DNA from: Mycobacterium gordonae
Lineage (GTDB): Bacteria; Actinomycetota; Actinomycetes; Mycobacteriales; Mycobacteriaceae
Direction: 5' to 3'
DNA length: 64,000 nt
NCBI RefSeq assembly: GCF_002101675.1
Contig: NZ_LQOY01000012.1
Span: forward strand, 1-64,000
Positions within the stretch are counted from its first letter, which is position 1; each line of letters starts with the position of its first letter. Position numbers and translations under genes: made by a program. Below the pieces are notes generated by a model. The model was not told where the DNA came from. It ran no database searches and saw only the letters and a program-made list of their open reading frames with translations. Below, in pieces: positions 7,357 through 15,903 of this stretch.

Positions 7357-9214
7357 GTACCGTTCGGTAGACGCCGAAAGCGACCTGCCGGTCAGCGCCG
7401 CCGAACTCGCGGCGCTGGCCAGCCAGTTGTATGCGGCCAGCATCCGGCCGGGCCCCGACAGCCCGCCGCAGGCCGTGCCGGTCGCTCCGCGCGGAAGTGT
7501 GCCGGACACCACGGCGGCGACATCCGCTGGAGCGACGGCATTCGGGACGTCCGATCCGCTGCCGAACCCGGTTCCGTTCATCGGCGTCTCCAACATCTAC
7601 CTTCCCGCACCGGCGTCACCCGGACCGGAACCTGTGCCGCCGGAGACGGTGCCCGTCGCACCGCGGGGCAATGCGCCGGATACCACGGCCGCGCCGTCGA
7701 CAGCACAAGCCGCCGCATCGGTAGCGGATCCGTTCCTGCCCGGTGATGTCAGTGTCTTCGCCGTGCCGGCATCGGGCATCGTGCCCACGGTTCCGGGGGT
7801 GCTGGCCGGCGCACCGCCGACGGTCCCGGTGGCACCGCGCGGGTCCGCACCCGGTTGGCCGGCACAGACCCCGTCGGTCGCCGATCTGGGTTGGTCCGAC
7901 GCTCCCACCGCCGAGCGGGCCGGCGACGAGGCGAATTATCATTTCCTGGCCTCCGAGCCGGTGCCGCAGCTGCCGGACGAACACGAGGTCTTCGACGTCA
8001 ACGCGGTGCGGGTCGACTTCCCGATCCTGAAAGAGACGGTCAACGGCAAACCGCTGATCTGGTTCGACAACGCCGCCACCACGCAGAAGCCGCAAGCCGT
8101 CATCGACCGGCTGGCGTACTTCTACACCCACGAGAACTCCAACATCCACCGTGCCGCCCACGAACTGGCGGCACGCGCGACCGACGCCTACGAAGAGGCC
8201 CGCGACACGGTGCGGCGTTTCATCGGTGCGCCGAAGTCCGAGCAGAACATCTTCGTGCGCGGCACCACCGAGGCCATCAACCTGGTGGCCTATGCGTGGG
8301 GTGGGAAGCACCTCAAGCCCGGCGATGAGATCGTCATCACCCACCTGGAGCACCACGCCAACATCGTTCCCTGGCAATTGGTTTCGCAACAGACCGGTGC
8401 GGTGCTGAAGGTGGCTCCGGTGGACGATGCGGGCAACCTGCTGCTGTCGGAATTCGAGGATCTGCTCGGGCCGAAGACCAAACTTGTTGCTGCCACTCAA
8501 GTTTCGAACGCGCTCGGGACGGTGACGCCGGTAGAAAAGATTGTGCAGTTGGGTCACCGGTACGGCGCGCGGGTGCTGATCGACGGTGCGCAGTCGATCC
8601 CGCACCTGCCGATCGATGTCGCCGAACTCGGTGTGGACTTCTTCGTCTTCTCGGGGCACAAGATCTACGGCCCGACGGGAATCGGGGTGTTGTACGGAAG
8701 CGAGGAGGCGCTGGCCGAGACACCGCCGTGGCAGGGCGGCGGCAACATGATCGCCGATGTCACCCTGGAACGTTCGCTGTACCAGGGCCTGCCCAACAAG
8801 TTCGAGGCCGGCACCGGCAATATCGCCGACGCGGTTGGACTGGGCGAGGCGCTGCGCTACGTCGAGAAGGTGGGAATCGGGCGCATCGCCGCCTACGAGC
8901 ATGCCCTGCTCGAGTACGCGACGCCGCGCCTGGCTGAGATCCCCGGCGTGCGTCTGGTCGGCACCGCCGACGAGAAGGCCAGTGTGTTGTCGTTCGTGCT
9001 GGCCGGGCATGAACCGCTCGAGGTCGGCAAGGCGCTCAACGCCGAGGGCATCGCGGTGCGTGCCGGACATCACTGTGCGCAGCCGATTCTGCGCCGCTAT
9101 GGTCTGGAGGCAACCGTGCGTCCCTCCTTCGCGTTCTACAACACCTTCGAGGAGATCGACGTTTTCCTGCGCGCGGTGCGCCGCATTGCCGAAGGCGGCG
9201 CGAACGTAGGCTGA
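7343..9214 (+). CDS. Encapsulated cysteine desulfurase with long disordered targeting domain
   Basis: The 623-residue protein splits in two. Residues 1-215 are Pro/Ala/Ser-rich and low in predicted structure. Residues 216-623 form a class II (SufS-like) desulfurase that removes sulfur from cysteine. The PLP lysine is Lys440 in FSGHKIYGPTG, the PLP contacts THLEHHAN and DGAQSIPH are present, and the catalytic Cys578 lies in RAGHHCAQPIL. The N-terminal part carries VPVAPRG three times (residues 45, 103 and 161, spacing exactly 58). In family 2A encapsulins such an N-terminal extension docks the enzyme inside the shell. No SufU or SufE gene lies nearby. With CysE and CysK opposite, the locus could make cysteine and bank its sulfur in the shell. 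Confidence 0.95.
   Translation: MSTSEYRSVDAESDLPVSAAELAALASQLYAASIRPGPDSPPQAVPVAPRGSVPDTTAATSAGATAFGTSDPLPNPVPFIGVSNIYLPAPASPGPEPVPPETVPVAPRGNAPDTTAAPSTAQAAASVADPFLPGDVSVFAVPASGIVPTVPGVLAGAPPTVPVAPRGSAPGWPAQTPSVADLGWSDAPTAERAGDEANYHFLASEPVPQLPDEHEVFDVNAVRVDFPILKETVNGKPLIWFDNAATTQKPQAVIDRLAYFYTHENSNIHRAAHELAARATDAYEEARDTVRRFIGAPKSEQNIFVRGTTEAINLVAYAWGGKHLKPGDEIVITHLEHHANIVPWQLVSQQTGAVLKVAPVDDAGNLLLSEFEDLLGPKTKLVAATQVSNALGTVTPVEKIVQLGHRYGARVLIDGAQSIPHLPIDVAELGVDFFVFSGHKIYGPTGIGVLYGSEEALAETPPWQGGGNMIADVTLERSLYQGLPNKFEAGTGNIADAVGLGEALRYVEKVGIGRIAAYEHALLEYATPRLAEIPGVRLVGTADEKASVLSFVLAGHEPLEVGKALNAEGIAVRAGHHCAQPILRRYGLEATVRPSFAFYNTFEEIDVFLRAVRRIAEGGANVG
7475..7843 (+). repeat. Three copies of the VPVAPRG cargo motif, 174-bp period
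   Basis: Within the desulfurase gene, VPVAPRG is encoded at 7475, 7649 and 7823, each exactly 174 bases (58 codons) apart. Copies 1 and 2 share a longer stretch (VPVAPRG, then S or N, then V/A-PDTTAA). Each is followed about 25 residues later by a DP-rich hydrophobic patch (DPLPNPVPFIG, DPFLPGDVSVF). The codons have diverged, so this is an old internal duplication. The motifs are probable shell-docking points. Confidence 0.85.
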
Positions 9215-9461
9215 TTCGCACGTCCGCTCTACAGTTGATTTCCCGCTGATTGCAAAGCTGGGAACCGATTCTCGGTGTTCGTAAGCTGGCGACGTGATTC
9301 TATCTGCATTCCGGCGGCGCGGCGCGGCGCAACGTCTGAATGCGGTTAATTTGTTGCGGGACAAGGGATTACGGAAGAATCCGAATCTTTTCGCAATGTC
9401 GGCGTAACGGGGCCGGGATGAGCGCAATGCAACTGTGGATTAGCCCGGGGGGGTGCAGATC
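9215..9461 (+). other. Leader of the mce operon, no gene seen
   Basis: These 247 bases between the desulfurase stop and yrbEA hold short AT-richer patches (GCGGTTAATTTGTTGCGG near 9342-9359) and no convincing ORF. A G-run at about 9449-9454 precedes the GTG at 9462. No terminator hairpin is obvious after the desulfurase, so read-through into mce is possible. Confidence 0.4.
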
Positions 9462-10229
9462 GTGACGACTTCGACCATCGCCAAGCCCATGAACGCGTTG
9501 GGCGAGTTCTTCAGGTTCTGCGCCGAAACCTTCGTCATCCTGGTGCGACGGTCATGGAACTGGCGCGAGATTCTCGAGCAGATCTGGTTTGTTGCCCGAG
9601 TATCGATCTTTCCGACCATCATGCTGTCAATTCCGTACACGGTGCTGATCGTGTTCGTCCTGAATATCCTGCTCGTCGAAATCGGCGCAGGCGACCTGTC
9701 CGGCGCCGGCGCGGGGCTCGCGTCGGTAACCCAGGTGGGCCCGGTGGTCACGGCCATGGTCGTATCGGGCGCCGGTTCGACCGCCATGTGCGCCGACCTC
9801 GGGGCGCGCACCATCCGCGAAGAGATCGACGCGATGAAGGTGATTGGCATCAACCCGATCCAGGCGCTGGTGGTGCCGCGCCTCATCGCCGCCACCTTCG
9901 TCGCGGTGCTGCTCTACTCGGTGGTGGCGGTCACCGGCCTGGTCGGCAGTTACATCTTTGTGGTCTACGTCCAGCACGTGACTCCCGGAGCGTTCGTCGC
10001 GGGCATGACGTTGCTCACCGGGCTGCCGCAGGTGGTGATCTCGCTGATCAAAGCGACGCTGTTCGGCATCTCGGCGGGCCTGATCGCCTGCTACAAGGGT
10101 CTGTCGGTAGGCGGTGGCCCGGCCGGCGTGGGCAGCGCGGTAAACGAGACCGTGGTGTTCTCGTTCATGGCGTTGTTCTTCATCAACATCCTGACCACCG
10201 CGCTCGGTGTCAAGGTGACTGCCAGATGA
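9462..10229 (+). CDS. yrbEA: YrbE/MlaE-type permease, first subunit of the Mce transporter
   Basis: Integral membrane permease of the Mce lipid-import ABC system, 255 residues with five or six hydrophobic helices. It contains the MlaE-family loop GAGSTAMCADLGARTIREEI followed by DAMKVIGINPIQALVVPR, the segment that contacts the ATPase. The GTG at 9462 (MTTSTIAKP) sits behind a G-rich ribosome site; a GTG at 9453 is an alternative. Its stop overlaps the ATG of the next gene (ATGA at 10226-10229). The ATPase (MceG) is normally encoded elsewhere and none is found here. Confidence 0.93.
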   Translation: MTTSTIAKPMNALGEFFRFCAETFVILVRRSWNWREILEQIWFVARVSIFPTIMLSIPYTVLIVFVLNILLVEIGAGDLSGAGAGLASVTQVGPVVTAMVVSGAGSTAMCADLGARTIREEIDAMKVIGINPIQALVVPRLIAATFVAVLLYSVVAVTGLVGSYIFVVYVQHVTPGAFVAGMTLLTGLPQVVISLIKATLFGISAGLIACYKGLSVGGGPAGVGSAVNETVVFSFMALFFINILTTALGVKVTAR

Positions 10230-11146
10230 GCGTGGACGCGCCCCCCGCGCACGAGGGACTGACGCCACCCGCCGAGCGGCGCCCGGTGACGCCCGGGAGT
10301 CGCGTGGTCGTTGACGAGCCGTCATGGGTTGCCACGGTCGGTCCCAGGCTGACCGCCGCCACCCGGAAATTGGGCGAGCAGACCGCGTTCTACGGGCGCG
10401 CCCTGGCCAACACCGGCGAAGCGGTCCGCCGCTATCCGGGCGAGCTACTGCGGCTGATCGCTGAAATGGGAATGGGCACCGGAGCTTTGGCGGTGATCGG
10501 CGGAACCGTGGGAATCATCGGCTTTCTCACGCTGACCACCGGCGCCCTGGTGGCGGTGCAGGGCTACGACACGTTGTCCAACATCGGTGTCGAAGCGTTG
10601 ACGGGTTTCCTGTCGGCGTTCCTGAACGTCCGCATGATCGCGCCCTGCACGGCGGGTCTGGCGCTGGCGGCCACCATCGGTGCCGGCGCCACGGCTCAGC
10701 TGGGCGCCATGCGGATCAACGAGGAGATCGACGCACTGGAGGTGATGGGTATCCGGGCGATCACCTACCTTGCGTCCACCCGGATCATCGCCGGTGTGCT
10801 GGTGGTCATTCCGCTCTATGCCGTCGCCGTGTTGATGTCGTTCATCGCGGCCAAATTCCTCACGATCTCCGTCTACGGCCAGTCCCGTGGGGTTTATGAG
10901 CACTACTTCGCAACGTTCCTGCACCCCAACGACCTGCTGTGGTCGTTCCTGTCGGCGCTGACGATGGCCACGGGGGTGATGGTGGTGCACACCTACTACG
11001 GGTTCACCGCGTCCGGCGGTCCGGCCGGAGTGGGGGAGGCTGTCGGTCGCTCCGTGCGGTCATCGATGATCGTGACCGCCTTTGTCTGCCTGATGATTTC
11101 GCTGTCGGTCTACGGGCAGCACGGCAACTTCAACCTGTCGGGTTGA
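10226..11146 (+). CDS. yrbEB: YrbE/MlaE-type permease, second subunit
   Basis: A 306-residue partner of the first permease. A longer hydrophilic N-terminus (about 60 residues) precedes the helices. The family loop reads IGAGATAQLGAMRINEEI, then DALEVMGIRAITYLASTR. Helices follow through to the end at SVYGQHGNFNLSG. It is translationally coupled to the upstream gene and ends 5 bases before the mceA GTG, so the two permeases and Mce proteins form one transcription unit. Confidence 0.93.
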   Translation: MSVDAPPAHEGLTPPAERRPVTPGSRVVVDEPSWVATVGPRLTAATRKLGEQTAFYGRALANTGEAVRRYPGELLRLIAEMGMGTGALAVIGGTVGIIGFLTLTTGALVAVQGYDTLSNIGVEALTGFLSAFLNVRMIAPCTAGLALAATIGAGATAQLGAMRINEEIDALEVMGIRAITYLASTRIIAGVLVVIPLYAVAVLMSFIAAKFLTISVYGQSRGVYEHYFATFLHPNDLLWSFLSALTMATGVMVVHTYYGFTASGGPAGVGEAVGRSVRSSMIVTAFVCLMISLSVYGQHGNFNLSG

Positions 11147-11151
11147 GCCCT

Positions 11152-12420
11152 GTGACTGACAACAGCCTTAGCGGCGCCTTCAGGCACAACCGAGTCCGCG
11201 CCAGCAAGATCGATCCGATCTGGTACGCGCCGATTCTCTTCATCGTCGTCGCGGGGCTCATCGCGTTCACCACCGGGGCATTCTCGGGCAAATTTGAGCA
11301 AACCATCCCGCTCACTCTGGTCTCGGACCGGGCGGGGCTGGTGATGGAACCGGGCGCGAAGGTCAAGTTGCGGGGGGTGCAGATCGGCCAGGTCGCCTCG
11401 ATCGGCACCGACGTGAAAGCCGCTCAGCTGCAACTGAAAATGCAGCCCGACGCGTTCAAGTACCTGCCGAGCAACGTCGAGGCCGAGATCAGGTCCACCA
11501 CCGCGTTCGGGTCGAAGTATGTCGACCTGATCGTGCCGGAACATCCGAGTCCGGCGGCGCTGCGGCCCGGCGCGGTGCTGCACTCCCGCAATGTGACCGT
11601 CGAGGTCAACACGGTCTTCGAAAATCTGCAGTCGCTGGTGCAGGCCATCGACCCCGCGAAGCTGAACGCGATCCTGTCGGCCTTCGCGCAGTCGGTGCGG
11701 GGAAAGGGAGATCGGATCGGGCAAGCGATCACCGACGCCAACAACCTGCTGCTGGCCGTCAACCCCCGGCTGGAGACCATCCACACCGACTGGAAGCTGT
11801 TCGGTAAGACCGCCGCTACGTATTCTGCTGCGGCACAGGACATCCTGTCGATTCTGGATTCTGCCTCGACCACCAGCACCACCATCACCGACAATCAGCG
11901 GTCGCTGGACGCGCTGCTGATGTCGGCGATCGGTTTCAGCCAGACCGGCATCAGCGTCGTGGGCCGCAACGAAAGCAACATCGTGCAGGCGATCAACCTG
12001 CTCGACCCCACCACCAGGCTGCTGGACATGTACTCACCGACCTACACCTGCCTGTTCCAGGGTGCGCAGTGGTACGTCGAGCACGGTGGCCGACACACGT
12101 TGGGCGGCAACGGTTATTCCTTCATCATGGACGCCGGGCTGCTCTTCGGCGACGACCCGTACCGATACCCCAAACACCTTCCCAAGGTGAACGCCACCGG
12201 CGGCCCCGGTGGAAAGCCCAGCTGCGGCTCGCTGCCCGACCCCAGCGCCAACTATCCGGTGCGTGCACTGGTCACCGACACCGGCTGGGGCGCCGCGCCG
12301 AACGAGATCCGCACCAACCTGGCCGTCGGAAATCCCTGGTGGGCCAACTACTTCCCGACAACCAAGAATCCGCCCGAACCGCCGCGCTACTTCTACCGTG
12401 GAGGACAACCGCCGCCATGA
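11152..12420 (+). CDS. mceA: Mce family protein A
   Basis: A 422-residue substrate-binding subunit of the Mce complex. One N-terminal membrane helix (ILFIVVAGLIAFTTGAF) anchors it. The MCE domain runs from about residue 40 to 120 (VKLRGVQIGQVASI, TTAFGSKYVDLIVP), followed by the helical region that builds the periplasmic tunnel. The GTG at 11152 was chosen because it directly follows the yrbEB stop; earlier in-frame codons lie inside yrbEB. In its C-terminal domain there is a paired Cys segment (YTCLFQGAQW, KPSCGSLPD). Length is near that of Mce3A rather than Mce1A. Confidence 0.93.
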   Translation: MTDNSLSGAFRHNRVRASKIDPIWYAPILFIVVAGLIAFTTGAFSGKFEQTIPLTLVSDRAGLVMEPGAKVKLRGVQIGQVASIGTDVKAAQLQLKMQPDAFKYLPSNVEAEIRSTTAFGSKYVDLIVPEHPSPAALRPGAVLHSRNVTVEVNTVFENLQSLVQAIDPAKLNAILSAFAQSVRGKGDRIGQAITDANNLLLAVNPRLETIHTDWKLFGKTAATYSAAAQDILSILDSASTTSTTITDNQRSLDALLMSAIGFSQTGISVVGRNESNIVQAINLLDPTTRLLDMYSPTYTCLFQGAQWYVEHGGRHTLGGNGYSFIMDAGLLFGDDPYRYPKHLPKVNATGGPGGKPSCGSLPDPSANYPVRALVTDTGWGAAPNEIRTNLAVGNPWWANYFPTTKNPPEPPRYFYRGGQPPP

Positions 12421-13457
12421 GTGCAGAAGGAAGGCCGGGCACCTTCAAGATCTGGGCCCGCGTCGCGATGTTCACGGTGGTGTGCCTGGTGTTCACGTTC
12501 GCGTTGATCGCGGTGTTCGGCCAACTTCGGTTCGAGGACCGCACCGGTTATCACGCGGTGTTCACCAATATCTCCGGATTGAAATCCGGAAACTTCGTCC
12601 GCATCGCCGGGGCTGAGGTCGGCAAGGTCGGCGACATCAATCTGCACCGAGACGGTACGGTCAGCATCGACTTCGCGATCGACAAAGGCGTGCGACTCAC
12701 CGAGGGCACTCGGGCCGTGGTCCGTTACGAAAACCTGATCGGTGACCGCTATCTCGCTCTCGAACAGGGTGCGGGCTCGCCGCACCGGCTGGCGCCGGGC
12801 GGGACGATTCCGGTGTCTCGGACGGCGCCGGCCCTGGATGTCGACGTGTTGATCGGTGGTTTTCGCCCCTTGTTCCGGGCACTGGATCCCGACCAGGTCA
12901 ACGCGTTGACCGGTCAACTGCTGCGCATCTTCCAGGGTCAGGGCGGCACCCTGTCCTCAGTCCTGGCGCAGACCGCGACGCTGACGTCGACGCTGGCCGG
13001 ACGCAGCGAGCTGATCTCCGAGTTGATCACGAACTTGAACACCGTGCTGCACACCTTCGCCACGCGCGATCACGAGTTCTCCGACGGGCTGGACAAGCTG
13101 TCGGAGTTCGTCGACGGCCTGGCGCAACGCAGGACCGAGATCTCTACCGGACTGGCCTATGTCAACGCCGCCGCCGGATCGATCGCCGACCTGCTGGTGC
13201 AGGCCCGCGAGCCGATCAAGAACGTGGTGCACGAGACCGATCGCGCATCCGGCCAGATCCTCGCCGACGGGCCCTACGTGGACGGCCTGCTACACAGTCT
13301 TCCCGACGTGTATCAGGTCCTCTCCCGCCAGGGGCTCAACGGAGACTACTTCGGTTTCTACTTCTGCGAAGTGCTGCTCAAGCTGAATGGCAAGGGGGGC
13401 AACCCGATCTACGTCAAGCTGCTCAACCAGCCCTCTGGGCGGTGCACGCCGAAATGA
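12417..13457 (+). CDS. mceB: Mce family protein B
   Basis: 346 residues with an N-terminal membrane helix (MFTVVCLVFTFALIAVFG), an MCE domain (YHAVFTNISGLKSGNFVRIA, then RYENLIGDRYLALEQG) and a long helical tail. The last Cys (SGRCTPK) is characteristic of MceB proteins. The ATG overlaps the mceA stop (ATGA). Confidence 0.93.
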   Translation: MSAEGRPGTFKIWARVAMFTVVCLVFTFALIAVFGQLRFEDRTGYHAVFTNISGLKSGNFVRIAGAEVGKVGDINLHRDGTVSIDFAIDKGVRLTEGTRAVVRYENLIGDRYLALEQGAGSPHRLAPGGTIPVSRTAPALDVDVLIGGFRPLFRALDPDQVNALTGQLLRIFQGQGGTLSSVLAQTATLTSTLAGRSELISELITNLNTVLHTFATRDHEFSDGLDKLSEFVDGLAQRRTEISTGLAYVNAAAGSIADLLVQAREPIKNVVHETDRASGQILADGPYVDGLLHSLPDVYQVLSRQGLNGDYFGFYFCEVLLKLNGKGGNPIYVKLLNQPSGRCTPK

Positions 13458-14617
13458 GCCGCTTCAGAGGCACACCGGGCAAGGGCCGCAGCTCGGTCAT
13501 GTTGGGAGTGATGGGCACCGTGCTGGTGGCGTGCGCGGTCATCGTCGCCTTCCAGTACGACAAGCTGCCGTTCGTCAACGGCTACGACAACTACGCCGCC
13601 TTCTTCTCCGAGGCCGGTGGCATCAAACCCGGTAACCAGGTGCGGGTTTCCGGCGTGGGCGTCGGCAGAGTCTCCGACGTCCGCCTGGAGGGCACGAAGG
13701 TGCGGGTGGGCTTCACCGTCCGCAAGAGCGTCGAGCTGGGCGACCGCACCGAAGCGGCGATCAAGACCGAGACGATCCTGGGTTCGAAGATGCTGGAGCT
13801 GACGCCGCGTGGCGAAGGCCGGCTGCGGGAAACCATTCCGCTGCAGCGAACCACCTCGCCCTACGACCTGCCCGACGCGCTGGGCGATCTGACCACCCAG
13901 ATCAGCGGACTCGACACGACTCAATTGTCCTCGGCGCTGACGACATTGGCTGACACGTTCAAAGAGACGCCGCCGAATCTGCGGCCCGCGCTCGAGGGGG
14001 TGGCCCGGTTCTCGGACACCCTCAACAATCGCGACGCGCAGCTGCGCAGCCTGCTGAGCAACGCCAACAGCGTCACGGGCGTGCTGGGCCGGCGCAGCCA
14101 GCAGATCGCCACCCTGGTGTCGAATTCCAACGCCTTGCTGGTAGCGCTGCTGCAGGAGCGTGATTCGATCGACGCCCTGATGAACAACCTGACCGCGGTG
14201 TCGCATCAGATCTCCGGCCTGGTCGACGACAATCGCACTCAACTCAAACCGGCACTGGACAAGCTCAACGGCGTGCTCGAAATCCTGGACAACCGCAAGG
14301 AAGACCTGCAGCGGACCCTGCCCAAATTCAAGAGGTACGCAATGTCGTTCGGCGAAGTGCTGGGCTCCGGTCCGTTTTTCAAGGCCTATGTGGCCAACCT
14401 GATTCCCGGGCAGCTCAGCGGTCCCATTCTCGATTCCCGGATGTATGACCGGTATCTGGACCCCAATCAACATCTGCCATCGGAGTCGGTGGACCCGCCG
14501 ACCGGAACTCCTCCCGTTCCGCCCGAGGCCGCGCCGGTGCCGCTGTGGTCGCAGCCACCGTCACCCGGTCCCGCGCCGGGCCCGCCTCCCGAGCCCGCAG
14601 AAACGGGGGGCCGATGA
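13454..14617 (+). CDS. mceC: Mce family protein C
   Basis: 387 residues: membrane helix at about 15-33 (VMGTVLVACAVIVAFQY), MCE domain with GGIKPGNQVRVSGVGVGRV, helical region, and a C-terminal Pro-rich tail (PPVPPEAAPVPLW to the end) typical of MceC and MceD. The ATG at 13454 overlaps the mceB stop; the GTG at 13442 is four codons earlier and less likely. Confidence 0.93.
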   Translation: MSRFRGTPGKGRSSVMLGVMGTVLVACAVIVAFQYDKLPFVNGYDNYAAFFSEAGGIKPGNQVRVSGVGVGRVSDVRLEGTKVRVGFTVRKSVELGDRTEAAIKTETILGSKMLELTPRGEGRLRETIPLQRTTSPYDLPDALGDLTTQISGLDTTQLSSALTTLADTFKETPPNLRPALEGVARFSDTLNNRDAQLRSLLSNANSVTGVLGRRSQQIATLVSNSNALLVALLQERDSIDALMNNLTAVSHQISGLVDDNRTQLKPALDKLNGVLEILDNRKEDLQRTLPKFKRYAMSFGEVLGSGPFFKAYVANLIPGQLSGPILDSRMYDRYLDPNQHLPSESVDPPTGTPPVPPEAAPVPLWSQPPSPGPAPGPPPEPAETGGR

Positions 14618-15903
14618 ACGTCAACCGCCGCATCGTGCGCAGGGTGACCGCGGTCAGCCTGGCTCTCACCCTCGTCCTGGCGTCCTTCCTGGTTGGCCGC
14701 AATCTGTGGAAAGAGGTCGAAAAGAACACCTACTCCGCATATTTCGTCAACGCCAACGGCCTGTTCACCGGTGACGAGATCCGCATTCTCGGGGTCGGTG
14801 TCGGCACCGTGGACCGCATCGAACCGCAGCCGGCCAGCACCAAGGTCGTCTTCTCCGTCGACAAGCAGTACGCGATTCCCGCCGACGCGCGCGCCGCGAT
14901 CCTGTCGCCGTCACTGGTCACCTCACGCGCCATTCAACTGGTGCCCGCCTACTCCGGTGGCCCGAAACTGGCCGCGGGAGCGTCGATCCCACTCAACCGG
15001 ACCGCGGTTCCCGTCGAGTGGGACGACTTCCGCAGGCAATTGGAGAAGCTGACCGAGGCTCTGCAACCCACCAGTCCAGGCGGGGTGAATTCTATTGGTG
15101 AGCTGGTCAACTCGACCGCGGAGAACCTGCGCGGCGAGGGTGACACCGCTCGCGACACCATCGTCAAGCTGTCCGCGGCGATCTCCGCGCTGGGCGATCA
15201 CGCCGACGACATCTTCAGTACGGTGCGCAATCTCCAACTCCTGGTGTCGGCGCTGTACTCCAGCAGCGATCTGCTGGCGTCGTTCAACCGGAACCTGGCG
15301 AGCGTCACGACGGTGCTGTCCAACACACCCAACGAGGTCGCCAATGCGGTGCAAAGCCTCGACGGGGCACTGGCGGATCTGCGCGGTTTCCTCGCGGAGA
15401 ACCGAGAGTCAATCGGCGTCACCTTCGACCGGTTCAGTTCGATCACCACCGCCCTTAACGACAGTCGGGCCGATATCAAGCAGATCCTGCATGTGGTCCC
15501 GACGGTGTTCCAGAACTTCACGAACATCTACCAGCCGGCCCAAGGGGCCATGACCGGCATCATCGCGCTGAACAACTTCGCCGATATCCCCCAATGGATC
15601 TGCAGCTCAATCGAAGCCGCGTCCCGACAGGGTCTGGACCGGGTGTCGAAGTTGTGCCTGCAGTACGTCGAGCCGATCATCAAGAACCGCATCTACAACT
15701 ACATCCCGGCGGGACTGAATCCGTTCGTCGGGCCGCAGGCGCGTCCCAGCGAGATCACCTACAGCGACGACCGGCTGCGCCCGGACTACCAGCCCCCCGA
15801 GCCGCTCCCGGCCGAACAGCCCGCACCTGCGCAGGCCCCCACCGTCGTCGACCCGAGCCTGGGCCTGCAGGGCCTGATGGTTCCGCAAGGCGCCGGTTCA
15901 TGA
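14614..15903 (+). CDS. mceD: Mce family protein D
   Basis: 429 residues: basic N-terminus, membrane helix (VSLALTLVLASFLVGR), MCE domain (NANGLFTGDEIRILGVGVGT), long helical tunnel region and a Pro-rich end (PPEPLPAEQPAPAQAP). The start overlaps the mceC stop. Two Cys (QWICSS, KLCLQ) in the C-terminal part could form a disulfide. Confidence 0.93.
   Translation: MNVNRRIVRRVTAVSLALTLVLASFLVGRNLWKEVEKNTYSAYFVNANGLFTGDEIRILGVGVGTVDRIEPQPASTKVVFSVDKQYAIPADARAAILSPSLVTSRAIQLVPAYSGGPKLAAGASIPLNRTAVPVEWDDFRRQLEKLTEALQPTSPGGVNSIGELVNSTAENLRGEGDTARDTIVKLSAAISALGDHADDIFSTVRNLQLLVSALYSSSDLLASFNRNLASVTTVLSNTPNEVANAVQSLDGALADLRGFLAENRESIGVTFDRFSSITTALNDSRADIKQILHVVPTVFQNFTNIYQPAQGAMTGIIALNNFADIPQWICSSIEAASRQGLDRVSKLCLQYVEPIIKNRIYNYIPAGLNPFVGPQARPSEITYSDDRLRPDYQPPEPLPAEQPAPAQAPTVVDPSLGLQGLMVPQGAGS

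Noticed and set aside
7616..9427. 603-codon minus-strand frame opposite the cysteine desulfurase
   Set aside because: Arg/His-rich shadow of a high-GC gene; the plus strand encodes a complete desulfurase with catalytic residues.
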